Part shown: piece after piece, positions 18,187 through 27,000 of the stretch
Layout: each line of letters opens with the position of its first letter
How positions within the stretch are numbered: position 1 is the first letter of the stretch
From: Verrucomicrobiota bacterium
GTDB taxonomy: Bacteria > Verrucomicrobiota > Kiritimatiellia > SS1-B-03-39 > UBA6053
DNA: 43,849 bases
NCBI GenBank assembly: GCA_020831625.1
Contig: JAFIGD010000043.1
Span: 1-43,849, forward strand
Direction of reading: 5' to 3'
The notes under the pieces: generated by a model
What the model was told of the DNA's origin: nothing
Seen by the model: only the letters and a program-made list of their open reading frames with translations
The model's database searches: none
Translations under genes and position numbers: made by a program

Positions 18187-18598
18187 GAAGAATCAAACCA
18201 CGGACCCGCCTGCAACGACTATGCCGCAGACATTGCGGGCAGGTGGACACGGATGAACACGGATGCTGAGAGGTAAGTTATTTTTGAACAGAAGGAAGCA
18301 AAGAGAGCGAAGGGCTGTGCGGCAGTGCGGGATTAACCACTGATGACACTGATTTTCACTGATCTTTGGGGCAGGGGGCTGTGAGGCAGGGGGGAGAAGT
18401 GAAAACCACGAATAAACAGGGATCTTGCCGGGTGAACATGAACTGCGGAACACACGACGATTTAGGGCCTGTTGTTTAAGATCCGTCTTGTACGAAGACT
18501 AATCTGTAACAGAAATCAATGTCAAAGCCATGTGGTGGATTTTTCTTGAAGTTGCTTCTGAATCAGGGCAAAAGTTCAGAAAGAAAAACATGAAATTC
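18186..18598 (+). repeat. Long direct repeat, copy 1
   Basis: About 413 bp that recur at 19826-20238 at a constant offset of 1,640 bp, ~93% identical by eye and essentially ungapped. Inside are the intergenic motif GGACACGGATGAACACGGAT, TTTTTGAACAGAAGGAAGCA, CCACTGATGACACTGATTTT and an imperfect hairpin formed by ACCCGCCTGCAA and TTGCGGGCAGGT near 18200-18243, whose two mismatches are G-U tolerant. The ends are sharp. It ends 20 bp before an orphan gene. Short frames within it are not coding. Confidence 0.9.
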
Positions 18599-18618
18599 AA
18601 TATAAGTGCAATTCTAAT

Positions 18619-19464
18619 ATGTATAAAGCTACCCTAATCCTTCTCGCAACGCTGCTCAAGACGGGGCTCCTGGCCCAAGTTTATTATCCAGACAGTATCG
18701 ACTACGGGAATCCGACTGATCAGGGGTTGTCGTATAAAGACGTTTTTTTTCAAAGTTCTGATGGCACAAATCTGCATGGATGGCTGATCAAAGGAAAGGA
18801 AAGTATAGGAACCATCATTCATTTTCACGGCAATGCCCAGAATATTTCATCCCATTTTCAGGGAATCTCATGGTTGGCAAATGAGGGATTTGATCTTTTT
18901 GTTTTCGATTACCGTGGTTACGGGCGCTCGGAAGGGAACCCAACCAGAGAAGGTGTGTTTCAAGACTGTGATGCGGCTGTTCGGAAAGCTATGGAGCTAC
19001 AAAATAACAAAGGTCCCTTCATTCTTTACGGGCAAAGTCTAGGAGCGGCGAATGCGTTAGCGCTTGCGGGAAATATGAAATATGAAAATATATCCGGAGT
19101 GATCGCAGAAGCTTCATTTTACTCTTACAAGATGATTGCATATGACATGGCCGGAATGCTGGGGTATCATGCTGTCAGTGACCTAAAAAGTCCCCACTTG
19201 GTCGTCGGTGAAATCAGTCCAGTTCCCGTTCTTTTTGTTCACGGGACTGCAGATCAGGTTATACCATACAAGCACAGCCAGGCTTTATTTGATATGGCTA
19301 AGGAACCAAAACAACTACTTACTTCGAATGGAGCTGGGCACCTTACTGTTTTTTCAAAAGACCGTGAAACTGAGCGTGAGCGCTTACTTGATGTAATAAT
19401 GAAGTGGCTTGAACCTGTTGGACGTATTGACCCAGAAGCGGTGCCTCTGGGCGATTCCCCATAA
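18619..19464 (+). CDS. Alpha/beta hydrolase (ABHD12/13- or YfhR-like), probably exported
   Basis: 281 residues. An N-terminal hydrophobic signal (MYKATLILLATLLKTGLLAQ) with cleavage near residue 20 is likely. The fold motifs are IIHFHGNAQN (oxyanion loop), FDYRGYGRSEG, the nucleophile elbow GQSLGAA, VLFVHGTADQVIP with the acidic residue, and the His in GAGHLTVF. This is the pattern of the serine-peptidase-like hydrolases related to BEM46/ABHD13; the substrate is unknown. Base composition is clearly AT-richer than in uvrB, there is no visible Shine-Dalgarno, and the gene sits between the two long direct repeats, all consistent with acquisition by transfer. The last ~10 residues run into low-complexity intergenic sequence. 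Confidence 0.85.
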   Translation: MYKATLILLATLLKTGLLAQVYYPDSIDYGNPTDQGLSYKDVFFQSSDGTNLHGWLIKGKESIGTIIHFHGNAQNISSHFQGISWLANEGFDLFVFDYRGYGRSEGNPTREGVFQDCDAAVRKAMELQNNKGPFILYGQSLGAANALALAGNMKYENISGVIAEASFYSYKMIAYDMAGMLGYHAVSDLKSPHLVVGEISPVPVLFVHGTADQVIPYKHSQALFDMAKEPKQLLTSNGAGHLTVFSKDRETERERLLDVIMKWLEPVGRIDPEAVPLGDSP

Positions 19465-19549
19465 TAAGGGGGCAAGGTGGAAAAATGAAACAATATAATG
19501 CCGGCGATGAATAAATGCTCGCGGAATAGGCTCTGATCTCCACGCTCTG

Positions 19550-19582
19550 ATTGGGCAAGGATTGGGCAAGGATTGGGGGAGG
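19550..19582 (+). repeat. Three tandem 11-mers
   Basis: ATTGGGCAAGG, ATTGGGCAAGG and a variant ATTGGGGGAGG follow each other directly. Just upstream GCTCTGAT occurs twice. They sit where the hydrolase cassette meets the toxin remnant and may mark a rearrangement joint. Confidence 0.8.
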
Positions 19583-19590
19583 TTTAGAGG

Positions 19591-19680
19591 TGTGTTTTCA
19601 CCAAACGATCCGAGCATGTACGGATCATTTCAGTCAGGAGATCACGGGATGGCGAAAAAGAAAAATACTATACCCGCTGA
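19591..19680 (+). pseudogene. 3' remnant of a BrnT-type toxin gene
   Basis: The frame ending at the TGA of 19678-19680 reads CVFTKRSEHVRIISVRRSRD then GEKEKYYTR. This matches the C-terminal end of BrnT (COG2929) ribonuclease toxins, whose tail has the pattern VFTxRG..xRIISARRAxxxExxxY. A stop codon at 19585-19587 and the tandem 11-mers replace everything upstream, so only about the last 30 residues remain. The downstream antitoxin ATG at 19649 overlaps this end, as in intact brnT-brnA operons. Confidence 0.65.
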
Positions 19681-19804
19681 GGAATTCGACCGCCGCTTTG
19701 ATGACGGTGAGGATGTCTCTGAGTTTTCTGGACAGACTGGGAGAAGGCCAAAAGCCCCGGCATCTCACTTTATAAAACGGATATCCCGTGTGAATGCTCA
19801 TTGA
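19649..19804 (+). pseudogene. Truncated BrnA/CopG-type antitoxin gene
   Basis: The 51-residue frame starts with a good Shine-Dalgarno (AGGAG, 8 nt upstream). It reads MAKKKNTIPAEEFDRRFDDG then EDVSEFSGQTGRRPK, the hallmark N-terminus of BrnA-like antitoxins (AEEFDRRFDEGEDxxEF...ARRP). The family normally continues with a ribbon-helix-helix DNA-binding part (KRVNVDFPxWM...). Here the sequence diverges after GRRPK, hits a stop, and 22 bp later direct-repeat copy 2 begins. The DNA-binding half is lost, so the product is probably non-functional. It might still be translated as a short peptide. Confidence 0.65.
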
Positions 19805-19825
19805 GACTGTTGGCAGGAAAGAAAT

Positions 19826-20238
19826 TGAAGAGTCAAACCACGGACCCGCCTGCAACGACTGTGTCGCAGACATTGCGGGCAGGTGGACACGGATGAACAC
19901 GGATGCTGAGAGGCAAGTTATTTTTGAACAGAAGGAAGCAAAGAGAGCGAAGGGCTGTGCGGCAGTGCGGGATTAACCACTGATGACACTGATTTCCACT
20001 GATCTTTGGGGCAGGGGGCTGTGAGGCAGGGGGAAGAAGTGGAAACCACGGATAAACACGGATCTTGCCGGGTGAACATGAACTGCGGAACACAGGGCGA
20101 TTTTGGGCCTGTTGTTTAAGATCCGTCTTGGACGAAGAAAACTCTGCAACAATAGTCAATGTCAAAGCCATGTGGTGGATTTTACTTGTCGTTGCTCCTG
20201 AATCAGGGCAAAAGTTCAGAAAGAACAACGAGAAATTG
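19826..20238 (+). repeat. Long direct repeat, copy 2
   Basis: Second copy of the 413-bp block at 18186-18598, same orientation, offset 1,640 bp. Differences are scattered substitutions, denser toward the 3' end. Its left end lies in the decayed antitoxin gene. As with copy 1, an orphan gene follows shortly after its right end. The gap 20239-20301 holds only a possible 7-codon frame with a Shine-Dalgarno (ATG 20256). Confidence 0.9.
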
Positions 20239-20301
20239 ATAAACAGGAGAAGATCTGGTGATATGTTCGGTGCAGTGGTGCTTTAAACGTTGACTGATGT
20301 T

Positions 20302-20610
20302 ATGAAAGAAGAACTTACAGAGTACGAAACGAAACTGCTGTTCCTGATGGAGAACTGCGGACGATGGGACGGGTTGTTCCAGAGTCTGACTACAGGAATC
20401 CCCTGTGTAATCATCATGGCTCTTGGTTATCACTTCCAATCATGGATGGCCATCATTGCGGGTGTGATCACTTACACGGGAATACGCCTTTGGACTGTAT
20501 TGCAACAGGATGCCATGACCCCGCACATCAGATCTGCCATTAATAAACTCCGCATGGAGCCTCAAGAATTCAGAAGCGCCGAACCAGAAGAACGCGGTCC
20601 GGTGGATTGA
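20302..20610 (+). CDS. Small membrane protein of unknown function
   Basis: 102 residues from ATG 20302 (TTG 20290 also in frame). Two hydrophobic helices, roughly residues 32-48 and 50-68 (GIPCVIIMALGYHF and WMAIIAGVITYTGI), lie between a charged N-terminus (KEELTEYETKLLF) and a charged C-terminus. This suggests a helical hairpin with both ends cytoplasmic. No family recognised. It lies 27 bp upstream of the DUF1963 gene, so the pair is probably co-transcribed. AT-rich composition as in the rest of the island. Confidence 0.55.
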   Translation: MKEELTEYETKLLFLMENCGRWDGLFQSLTTGIPCVIIMALGYHFQSWMAIIAGVITYTGIRLWTVLQQDAMTPHIRSAINKLRMEPQEFRSAEPEERGPVD

Positions 20611-20636
20611 TACGTTCAAAGGAAGGAGCACGTAAT

Positions 20637-21479
20637 ATGAAACTTGCAGACAAATTGATGACTCTTTTTAAGAGGAGTTCGGTTTCCGGAGCCGGCGGAA
20701 ACGGGCAGGCGTTTATGGATGAACTTTTGCGAAAGCTGGAGCCGCACAGGTTGCCTGTCTGCAAAATAAAGCCGGTAAAACAACAGCCTCAATATGTGTG
20801 GAGCGGAAAGTTTGGCGGAAAAGCTTTTCTCCCCAAAGGGTTTGAAGTTCCCAAGAGCGGAACCGGAAGTCCATTACGTCTATTGGCGCAAATTCATTTT
20901 GAGGAAATCCCCAAATTGCCCGGTTGTCCGGAGAATGGATTGCTTCAGTTTTTTGTGGCGGGGGACAATGTTTATGGCGCTGATTTTGAAAGGCCTTTGA
21001 ATGAGATTCTGCAGAATCCTGAAGGGTACCGGGTTTTGTTTCACCCTCAGGTCAGGAAGGATCCGAAGGAGTGGGAGGAGGTGGCTTATGAGGAGACAGA
21101 GGACAATGGGTTTCCGATCACAGGAGAATATGCGCTTGAGTTTGAGGCGGGCACAGAACTGCCGTCCCCAACAGATTACCGATTCCATTCAGCGGCAGGC
21201 CAGGATGAAGAAATATCCGATGATGTGTATGAGGCTCTGTTCGATCTTCTCGATTCGAGCGGGAGCAAGCTGGGAGGGTATGCAAATTTCACACAGGATG
21301 ACCCGCGGGATTATCAGACAGATGAAGAATGGCTGTTGTTACTGCAAATTGACTCAAGTTGGTCAGATGGAATTGAAATCATGTGGGGCGATGGGGGCGT
21401 TGCTAATTTTTTCATTGAGCCCACGGCTTTGCTTAAAAACGATTTTTCCCGTGTTTGGTATAACTGGGATTGTTGTTAG
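20637..21479 (+). CDS. DUF1963 (YwqG-like) protein
   Basis: 280 residues from ATG 20637, chosen for the strong GGAAGGAG 9 nt upstream; the frame is open ten codons earlier. Features of the DUF1963/YwqG family are visible: KFGGKAFLPKGFEVPKS near the start, RLLAQIHFEEIPKLPGCPEN, LLQFFVAGD, KLGGYANFTQDDPR, then LLLQIDSS and a C-terminal GDGGVANFFIEP with the paired acidic residues. The family is widespread, of unknown biochemical role and often found in polymorphic-toxin immunity contexts, but no toxin partner is seen here. The protein appears intact and cytoplasmic. Confidence 0.85.
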   Translation: MKLADKLMTLFKRSSVSGAGGNGQAFMDELLRKLEPHRLPVCKIKPVKQQPQYVWSGKFGGKAFLPKGFEVPKSGTGSPLRLLAQIHFEEIPKLPGCPENGLLQFFVAGDNVYGADFERPLNEILQNPEGYRVLFHPQVRKDPKEWEEVAYEETEDNGFPITGEYALEFEAGTELPSPTDYRFHSAAGQDEEISDDVYEALFDLLDSSGSKLGGYANFTQDDPRDYQTDEEWLLLLQIDSSWSDGIEIMWGDGGVANFFIEPTALLKNDFSRVWYNWDCC

Positions 21480-21519
21480 ACCAAAGGCCGGACAGGTGTC
21501 TAATTTGAATTTTTTTATG

Positions 21520-21650
21520 CCCTGAAACATTCACTTGCACCCCTTCCGGGGCGCGGGAACCTTATCAACGATCTCCCAAGGCTGCGGTCGTGCCTCCCTT
21601 GCCTTGGGCTATGCGCTTTGCCCCCATCCGGGGGCGTGAAGACATTCACC
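21520..21650. repeat. Hairpin-rich intergenic element
   Basis: CCCAAGGC (21575-21582) and GCCTTGGG (21601-21608) form a perfect 8-bp stem. CCCCC-ATCC-GGGGG (21621-21634) forms a second one. The word order resembles palindromic intergenic repeats that I recall from PVC and Bacteroidota genomes, but no second copy is visible in this window. It separates the DUF1963 gene from the convergent methyltransferase gene and could also serve as a terminator for both. The surrounding 21480-21724 carries nothing else recognisable. Confidence 0.5.
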
Positions 21651-21724
21651 ACCCTCTTTTGCAGTCTTAAGGCCGTGCCCCACACGATTAAGTCAGCCCT
21701 GTTTTAACCGTTCAGAAGGGGGGA

Positions 21725-23011
21725 TCAGGCTTCTTTTGCGAAGACGGCGATGAACATGCCGTCGCCGGGGCCCTGACCGGGAAGGATCTGCACGCGGCCG
21801 TCGGTGGGTTCGCCGGTGAGGGGGTGGGCGACGGGGGTGAGTTTGAAGCCGGGGCGGGTGATGAGGAAGGCCTCAACGACATCGGTGGTTTCAGAGCGGG
21901 TGAGGGCGCAGACGGAGTAGACGAGGCGTCCGCCGACCTTGAGGGCGGGCGAGACGGCTTCGAGCATTTTGAGCTGCCTGCGGGAGTATTGACGGATATC
22001 GCGCTCCTCGGTGCGCCAGGCGGCATCGGGATTGCGGGGCCAGGTGCCCTGACCGGAGCAGGGGGCGTCGACGAGGATGCCATCGAAGGGGATGTTGGGG
22101 AGTTCGGGATCTTTGAGGAGATCGAGAACGTAGCGGCGGGTGCGGGCGAGGCCGTGTTTGCGGCCGCGCCGGCTGATTTCGCGGAGGACGTGTTCGCGCC
22201 GGTCGGTGCAGGTGAGGTCGAGATCGCGTCCGCTTTCGTCGAGCAACTGGAGGCTTTTGCCGCCGGCGCCGCAACAGGCGTCCCACCAGGATTGTCCGGC
22301 GGCGGGGGCGCAGAGGCGCACGACCTGCTGACTGGCGATGTCCTGGACTTCGAGGACATCGGCGTGTTTGTGCAGCCAGGCGTGGACCTTGCCGGGGTCG
22401 TCGAAGGCGTAGGCGTTGGGGGCGGCTTCGCCGGCCCAGACGGCGCCGTCGGCGAGCAGGGCATCATGCAGTTCGGTCCGGGCTTCGCCGTCGACGCGCA
22501 GCCAGGTGGGGGGGCGGGAAATGAAGATGTTGAGGAGAGCCTCGGGCGTGGTCCAGGCTTTGGTTTCGTCGAAGACCCATTCCGGCAGCCAGGATTCCAC
22601 GGGGGAGAGGCTGAGTCCGAAGGCGGCTTCGGCGAGGGTTTTGCGTTCCGCGAGCGGGGTGTTTTCGGGGACGGGTTCGGGGCAGGGCAGGTCCAGGTCG
22701 TTGAGGATGGCCTGAAGGGCGGGCACCCAGGGGCGGGCATCGAGATACCAGGCCACGCAGAGGGCGCGGGCCATGGGGATTTCCCGGACGGCGCCGTACC
22801 AGCGGAACCAGGCGAAGAGGGCGTCGCCGAAGAGGCGGCGGTCGCGGCTGCCGTATTTTTTCTGATCGCCCATGACCGCGCGCAGGGCGCGGTCGGCGGG
22901 TTCGCCCTGCTGCACACGCTGTATGGCGCGTTCGAGGAGGCTCAGGCAGACGGCGGCCTGGCGGGAGGCCCAGGGGGGAAGATCGGGGGGAAGGGAGGCG
23001 GCGTCGGTCAT
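21725..23011 (-). CDS. RsmB/NOL1-Nop2-Sun family RNA (cytosine-C5) methyltransferase
   Basis: 428 residues. An N-terminal helical region resembles the NusB-like/RsmB N-domain, followed by the SAM-dependent Rossmann fold: motif I WWDACCGAGGKSLQLLD, motif IV VDAPCSGQGTW with the releasing cysteine, and motif VI VYSVCALTRSETTDVV with the nucleophilic cysteine. Both catalytic cysteines are present, so it should be active. RsmB methylates 16S rRNA C967; members of the family differ in target, so the gene symbol is left open. The ATG overlaps the stop of the upstream NDPK-like gene (ATGA, 23008-23011), indicating translational coupling. Confidence 0.92.
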   Translation of the reverse strand: MTDAASLPPDLPPWASRQAAVCLSLLERAIQRVQQGEPADRALRAVMGDQKKYGSRDRRLFGDALFAWFRWYGAVREIPMARALCVAWYLDARPWVPALQAILNDLDLPCPEPVPENTPLAERKTLAEAAFGLSLSPVESWLPEWVFDETKAWTTPEALLNIFISRPPTWLRVDGEARTELHDALLADGAVWAGEAAPNAYAFDDPGKVHAWLHKHADVLEVQDIASQQVVRLCAPAAGQSWWDACCGAGGKSLQLLDESGRDLDLTCTDRREHVLREISRRGRKHGLARTRRYVLDLLKDPELPNIPFDGILVDAPCSGQGTWPRNPDAAWRTEERDIRQYSRRQLKMLEAVSPALKVGGRLVYSVCALTRSETTDVVEAFLITRPGFKLTPVAHPLTGEPTDGRVQILPGQGPGDGMFIAVFAKEA

Positions 23012-24000
23012 GCCAGAAGCTCCAGCGCGTCGGAGGCGTTGCGCTCTTCGGTGAGATCGAAGGCGCTGACCGCTTTGCCGTCGCGTTCCAGATTGGGGTT
23101 TTGCGCGAGGGCTGCGGCGTCGAGGTGTTTGGCGGCGAGGGCCTGACCGAAGGCGAGGTCGGACCAGGCCAGGTCCTGACCGGCTTCAGGGTCGCTGAAG
23201 AAGCGTTTGAGTTCGACCATGCCTTCGAGGGGGCCGGCGGAGAGGTGGATGCCGTTCATGCCCTGATTCACATCTTTGAGACCGAGGGTGTCTTTGTTGG
23301 TCAGGAGCGCGGCGCGGATGCTGCCGGGCGCGGCTTTGGCGGGGTTGGTGGCTCCGGTGAGTTTGACGCGCAGATCGGCCCAGTCACGGGTGGAGCGGCC
23401 CTCGATGACGAGGATGGCGCGTCCGGGGGTGGTGTAGGGGACGAGCTGATAGGCGTGGAAGGGGTTGAGGAGGATGTAAATGTGACCGAGCAGATTGAGC
23501 CGCATGGCGTAGCTGCCGCCGCCGAGTTTGGTGGTGCCGACGTTGTCGTTGAGGGCGGAGAGGGCGAGGGAGCTGATCTCGGGTTGTTTGGCGAGGAACT
23601 GATGGCCGCCGAGGACTTCCGCGCCGGCGGCGAGGTCGTCGGCGAAGAGGGTTTCGAGTTTGGCGCGGGCGTCGTCGGTCAGGGCTTCCGCGCCCTGTTT
23701 GCTGATGCGGTTGATGACCCCGTAATGGTTGTCCATGATCGCGTGGGTGTCGAGGTAGGCGGCGGGGAGGGCGCGGGCGGCGTGAAGGGTGACGCCGAAG
23801 TCTTCCAGATGTCCGAGCACGAGGTCGAGGACCGCGTCGAGTTTGACGCCGTCATGCACGGCGGTGGCTTCGGGTTTGATAAAAAGGACAAACTGGTGGG
23901 TGTTGGCCGCGTCGGGCGCGGTGTAGGGGGTGATCCACGCCTGGGCGGGATTCTGCGGGTCGGTCGCTTTGGCGAACGCGTCGAGGTAAGCTGTGTACAT
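23008..24000 (-). CDS. Divergent nucleoside-diphosphate-kinase-like protein
   Basis: 330 residues, about twice a normal NDP kinase. Hallmarks remain: the opening strand HQFVLFIKPEA with Lys42, YGVIN, TTPGRAILVIEG, the nucleotide-binding segment GATNPAKAAPGSIRAALL (216-233) and NGIHLSAGPLEGMVELKRFF, where His252 lines up with the phosphorylated His of the family's NxxHGSDS box. The extra length is an insertion of about 80 residues between YGVIN and the GRAILVIEG strand, plus a C-terminal tail. The SDS part of the active-site box has become SAG. Whether it still moves phosphates between NTPs is open. Shine-Dalgarno AGGAGA precedes the ATG. Confidence 0.75.
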   Translation of the reverse strand: MYTAYLDAFAKATDPQNPAQAWITPYTAPDAANTHQFVLFIKPEATAVHDGVKLDAVLDLVLGHLEDFGVTLHAARALPAAYLDTHAIMDNHYGVINRISKQGAEALTDDARAKLETLFADDLAAGAEVLGGHQFLAKQPEISSLALSALNDNVGTTKLGGGSYAMRLNLLGHIYILLNPFHAYQLVPYTTPGRAILVIEGRSTRDWADLRVKLTGATNPAKAAPGSIRAALLTNKDTLGLKDVNQGMNGIHLSAGPLEGMVELKRFFSDPEAGQDLAWSDLAFGQALAAKHLDAAALAQNPNLERDGKAVSAFDLTEERNASDALELLA

Positions 24001-24029
24001 AAAGGGTCTCCTGAGATTGATTGCTTGGG

Positions 24030-24058
24030 AACATATCCGCTAAAGTCCCGATTGGCAA
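24030..24058 (-). promoter_or_regulatory. Candidate promoter of the NDPK-like/rsmB-like operon
   Basis: On the minus strand TTGCCA and TATGTT are spaced by exactly 17 nt, 4/6 consensus matches each, about 25-30 nt upstream of the ATG at 24000. Confidence 0.35.
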
Positions 24059-24063
24059 TGACA

Positions 24064-24084
24064 AAGGGGCGATGCTGTCCCCTT
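24064..24084 (-). terminator. Hairpin at the mfd 3' end
   Basis: AAGGGG and CCCCTT (6 bp) enclose a 9-nt loop; the hairpin overlaps the last bases of mfd. On the minus strand it is followed by TGTCATT, a weak T tract, so termination efficiency is doubtful. Confidence 0.3.
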
Positions 24085-27000
24085 CAATCCTGAAGGAGCC
24101 GGAGGAGTTCGTTGAGGAGATCGGGGGCGGATTTGCTGTTGAGGCGCGGGAGGCGGTGGTCGGGGGTGAGGAGATTTCCGTGGCGGGTGAGGTAGACTTT
24201 GCGGGCGCGGACCTCGACGTCCTGAATGTCGAGGGCGGAGGCGGCGACGCGGATGCGGGCGAGCTGGAGGAGGTTGTTGACGGCGGCGGGCATGCGGCCG
24301 AAGCGGTCGAGCAGTTCGTCCCGGATATGGTCCACGGCCTCGGGGGTGGCGAGGCCGGCGAGGCGGCGGTAGATTTCGACGCGGAGGGATTCGTCCTCGA
24401 TGTAGGTGACGGGCAGGCAGCAGGCGTTTTCGCCGTCGCCGGCGGCGGGGCGGAGGTCGAGGAAGTCGGCGCGGATTTTGACGTCGACGAGTTTTTGGGG
24501 CGGGAGTTTTTTGAGGCGGCGGATGCTTTGTTCGAGGAGCTGGCAGTAGAGGTCGAAGCCGATGTCGGCGATGTGCCCGCTTTGTTCGGAGCCGAGGAGG
24601 TTGCCGGCGCCGCGGATTTCGAGGTCGCGGAGGGCGATTTTGAAGCCGGCGCCGAGGGAGGAGTATTTGCGGAGGACGCGGACTCGTTCGCGGGCGACGC
24701 CGGAGATGCGGCCGTCGGGGGGCAGGAGCAGGAGGCAGTGGGCCTGGTGTTTGTAGCGGCCCACGCGGCCGCGGAGCTGGTAGAGTTCGGCAAGGCCGAA
24801 GCGGTCGGCGCGGTCGATGATGATGGTGTTGACATTGGGCATGTCCACGCCGCTTTCGATGATGGTGGTGCAGAGGAGCACGTCGGCTTCGCCGTCGGAG
24901 AATTTCCGCATGATGGTTTCGAGGCGGCGTTCGGGCATTTGGCCGTGGGCGGTGACGATGCGGGCTTCTGGAATGAGCTGTTCGAGTTTCTGCGCGAGGG
25001 TGTGGATGCTCTGCACGCGGTTGTGCAGAAAAAAGATTTGTCCGTCGCGGTTGAGTTCGCGGAGGATGGTGTTGCGGATGAGGTGGAGGTCGAAGGGTTT
25101 GACGTCGGTGTGGACGGGCAGGCGTTCGCGGGGGGCGGTCTGGATGCTGCTGACATCGCGGGCGCCGGTGAGGCTGAGGTAGAGGGTGCGGGGAATGGGG
25201 GTGGCGCTGAGGGTGAGCACGTCCACAAGCTGGCGCATCTCCTTGAGTTTTTCTTTGTGGCGGACGCCGAAGCGCTGTTCCTCGTCGATGATGACCAGTC
25301 CGAGATCCTGAAAGGCGACGTCTTTGGAGGTGATGCGGTGGGTGCCGATTAGGATGTCGATTTCGCCGCGGCGGGCGCGGGCGAGGATGTCTTTTTGTTC
25401 GGCGGGGGTGCGGAAGCGGCTGAGCATGTCGACGCGCACCGGAAAGGCGGCCATGCGTTCGGTGAAGGTCTGGAAATGCTGGAGGGCGAGCACGGTGGTG
25501 GGGACGAGCACGGCGACCTGTTTGCCGTCCATGACCGCTTTGAAGGCGGCGCGCATGGCGACTTCGGTTTTGCCGAAGCCGACATCCCCGCAGATGAGGC
25601 GGTCCATGGGTTTGCGGTTTTCCATGTCGCGTTTGACGGCGGCGATGGCGGTTTCCTGGTCGGCGGTTTCGGTGAAGGGGAAGGTGGCTTCGAATTCGGC
25701 CTGCCAGGGGGTGTCGGGGGCGAAGGCGTGGCCGGGCATGGCGGCGCGTTTGGCCTGGGTTTCGAGCATTTGCGCGGCGAGATCACGGACGGCGCGTTCG
25801 GCGATGACTTTTTGACGAGTCCAGCGGTCGCCGCCGAGGGTGTGGAGCTCGGGGGTGATGCCGCCGCCGAGTCCGGCGTAGCGGCTGAGCAGGTGGGCCT
25901 GGCCGACGGGGAGGTGGAGTTTCGCGCCCCGGGCGTATTCGATGGTGAGCACTTCGCGGGTGCTGTCGCCGAAGGTGATTTCGTAGAGGCCGAGGTATTT
26001 GCCGATGCCGTGGTCGATGTGAACGACCCAGTCGCCGGGCTGGATGTCGCTGAGTTCGGTGACGCGGGCTCCGGCGGCGTTGGCGCCTTTGCGGGTCGGG
26101 GAGTGACTGTCGTATTTGTTGCGGGTGTGTTTGCGGATGCCGTGGATGTCGCTTTCGGCGAGCACGGAGAGCTTGAGGGCGGGGAGCCGGAAGCCTTCGG
26201 CAATCATGCCGTGGACGATATGAATCCGTGGGCTTTGGGGGAGGCGCGGGCCGTAGGCTTCGAGAAAACGGGCGCGGGAGCCTTCGGTGTTGAAGGCGAG
26301 GATGACGGTCCATCCGTCTTCGGCGAGGCGGGTTTCGGTTTGGATCAGGTTGAGGCGGGCGGCCTCCAGGGCTTCGGGTTCGCCGGGGCCGTTGCGGGAG
26401 CCGACGAGGCCTTCGGCGGGATGGAGTTCGACGGGGAGGAGGGGGCCGTCGATTCCGTCGCCGGTGCGGAGGATGCCGCCGCCGGCGCGGGTGCGGAGGA
26501 GGGGGAGGAGTTCGTCGGGGTCGAGGACGGGGTCGGGATCGTCCTCTTCGGCGTTGAGGAGGGCGAAGCGTTCGGCGTGCTGGAGGAGGGCGTCGGCTTC
26601 AAAGAGCACCCAGCGGGTGGCGGGGGGCAGGTAGTCGGCGAGGGTGGCTTCCGGGGCGTGGGTGTCGTCGTGCTCACGGGCGGGGAGAATTTCGGCTTCG
26701 GTCACGCGGTCGAGGGATCGCTGGCGGGCGGGATCGAAGAAGCGGATGGAGTCGATTTCGTCGCCGAAGTAGTCGAGCCGCAGGGGGTAGGGGTGATGGG
26801 GGGACCAGAGATCGACGACGCCGCCGCGTTTGGCGGCTTCGGCCTTGTCCATGACTTCGGGTTGAAAGTCGTAGCCGAGGGACTGGAGGATTTCGCAGAG
26901 GGCGTCGGGGGGAAGGGTCTGGCCCGGACGGAGGGTGAGGCAGTCCCTGCGGAGTTGATCGGGGGAGGGCAGGCGCTGCATGAGGGCCTGAACGGTGGTG

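Noticed and set aside
18193-18453. Minus-strand frames in the 413-bp repeats (also 19833-20228) with RVHPCPPA-type text
   Set aside because: They are translations of a non-coding repeat; the same frame appears in both copies with different ends and no start signals.
18144-20300. Integron-type attC cassette array
   Set aside because: No GTTRRRY/RYYYAAC core sites and no integrase; the repeats are far longer than attC sites.
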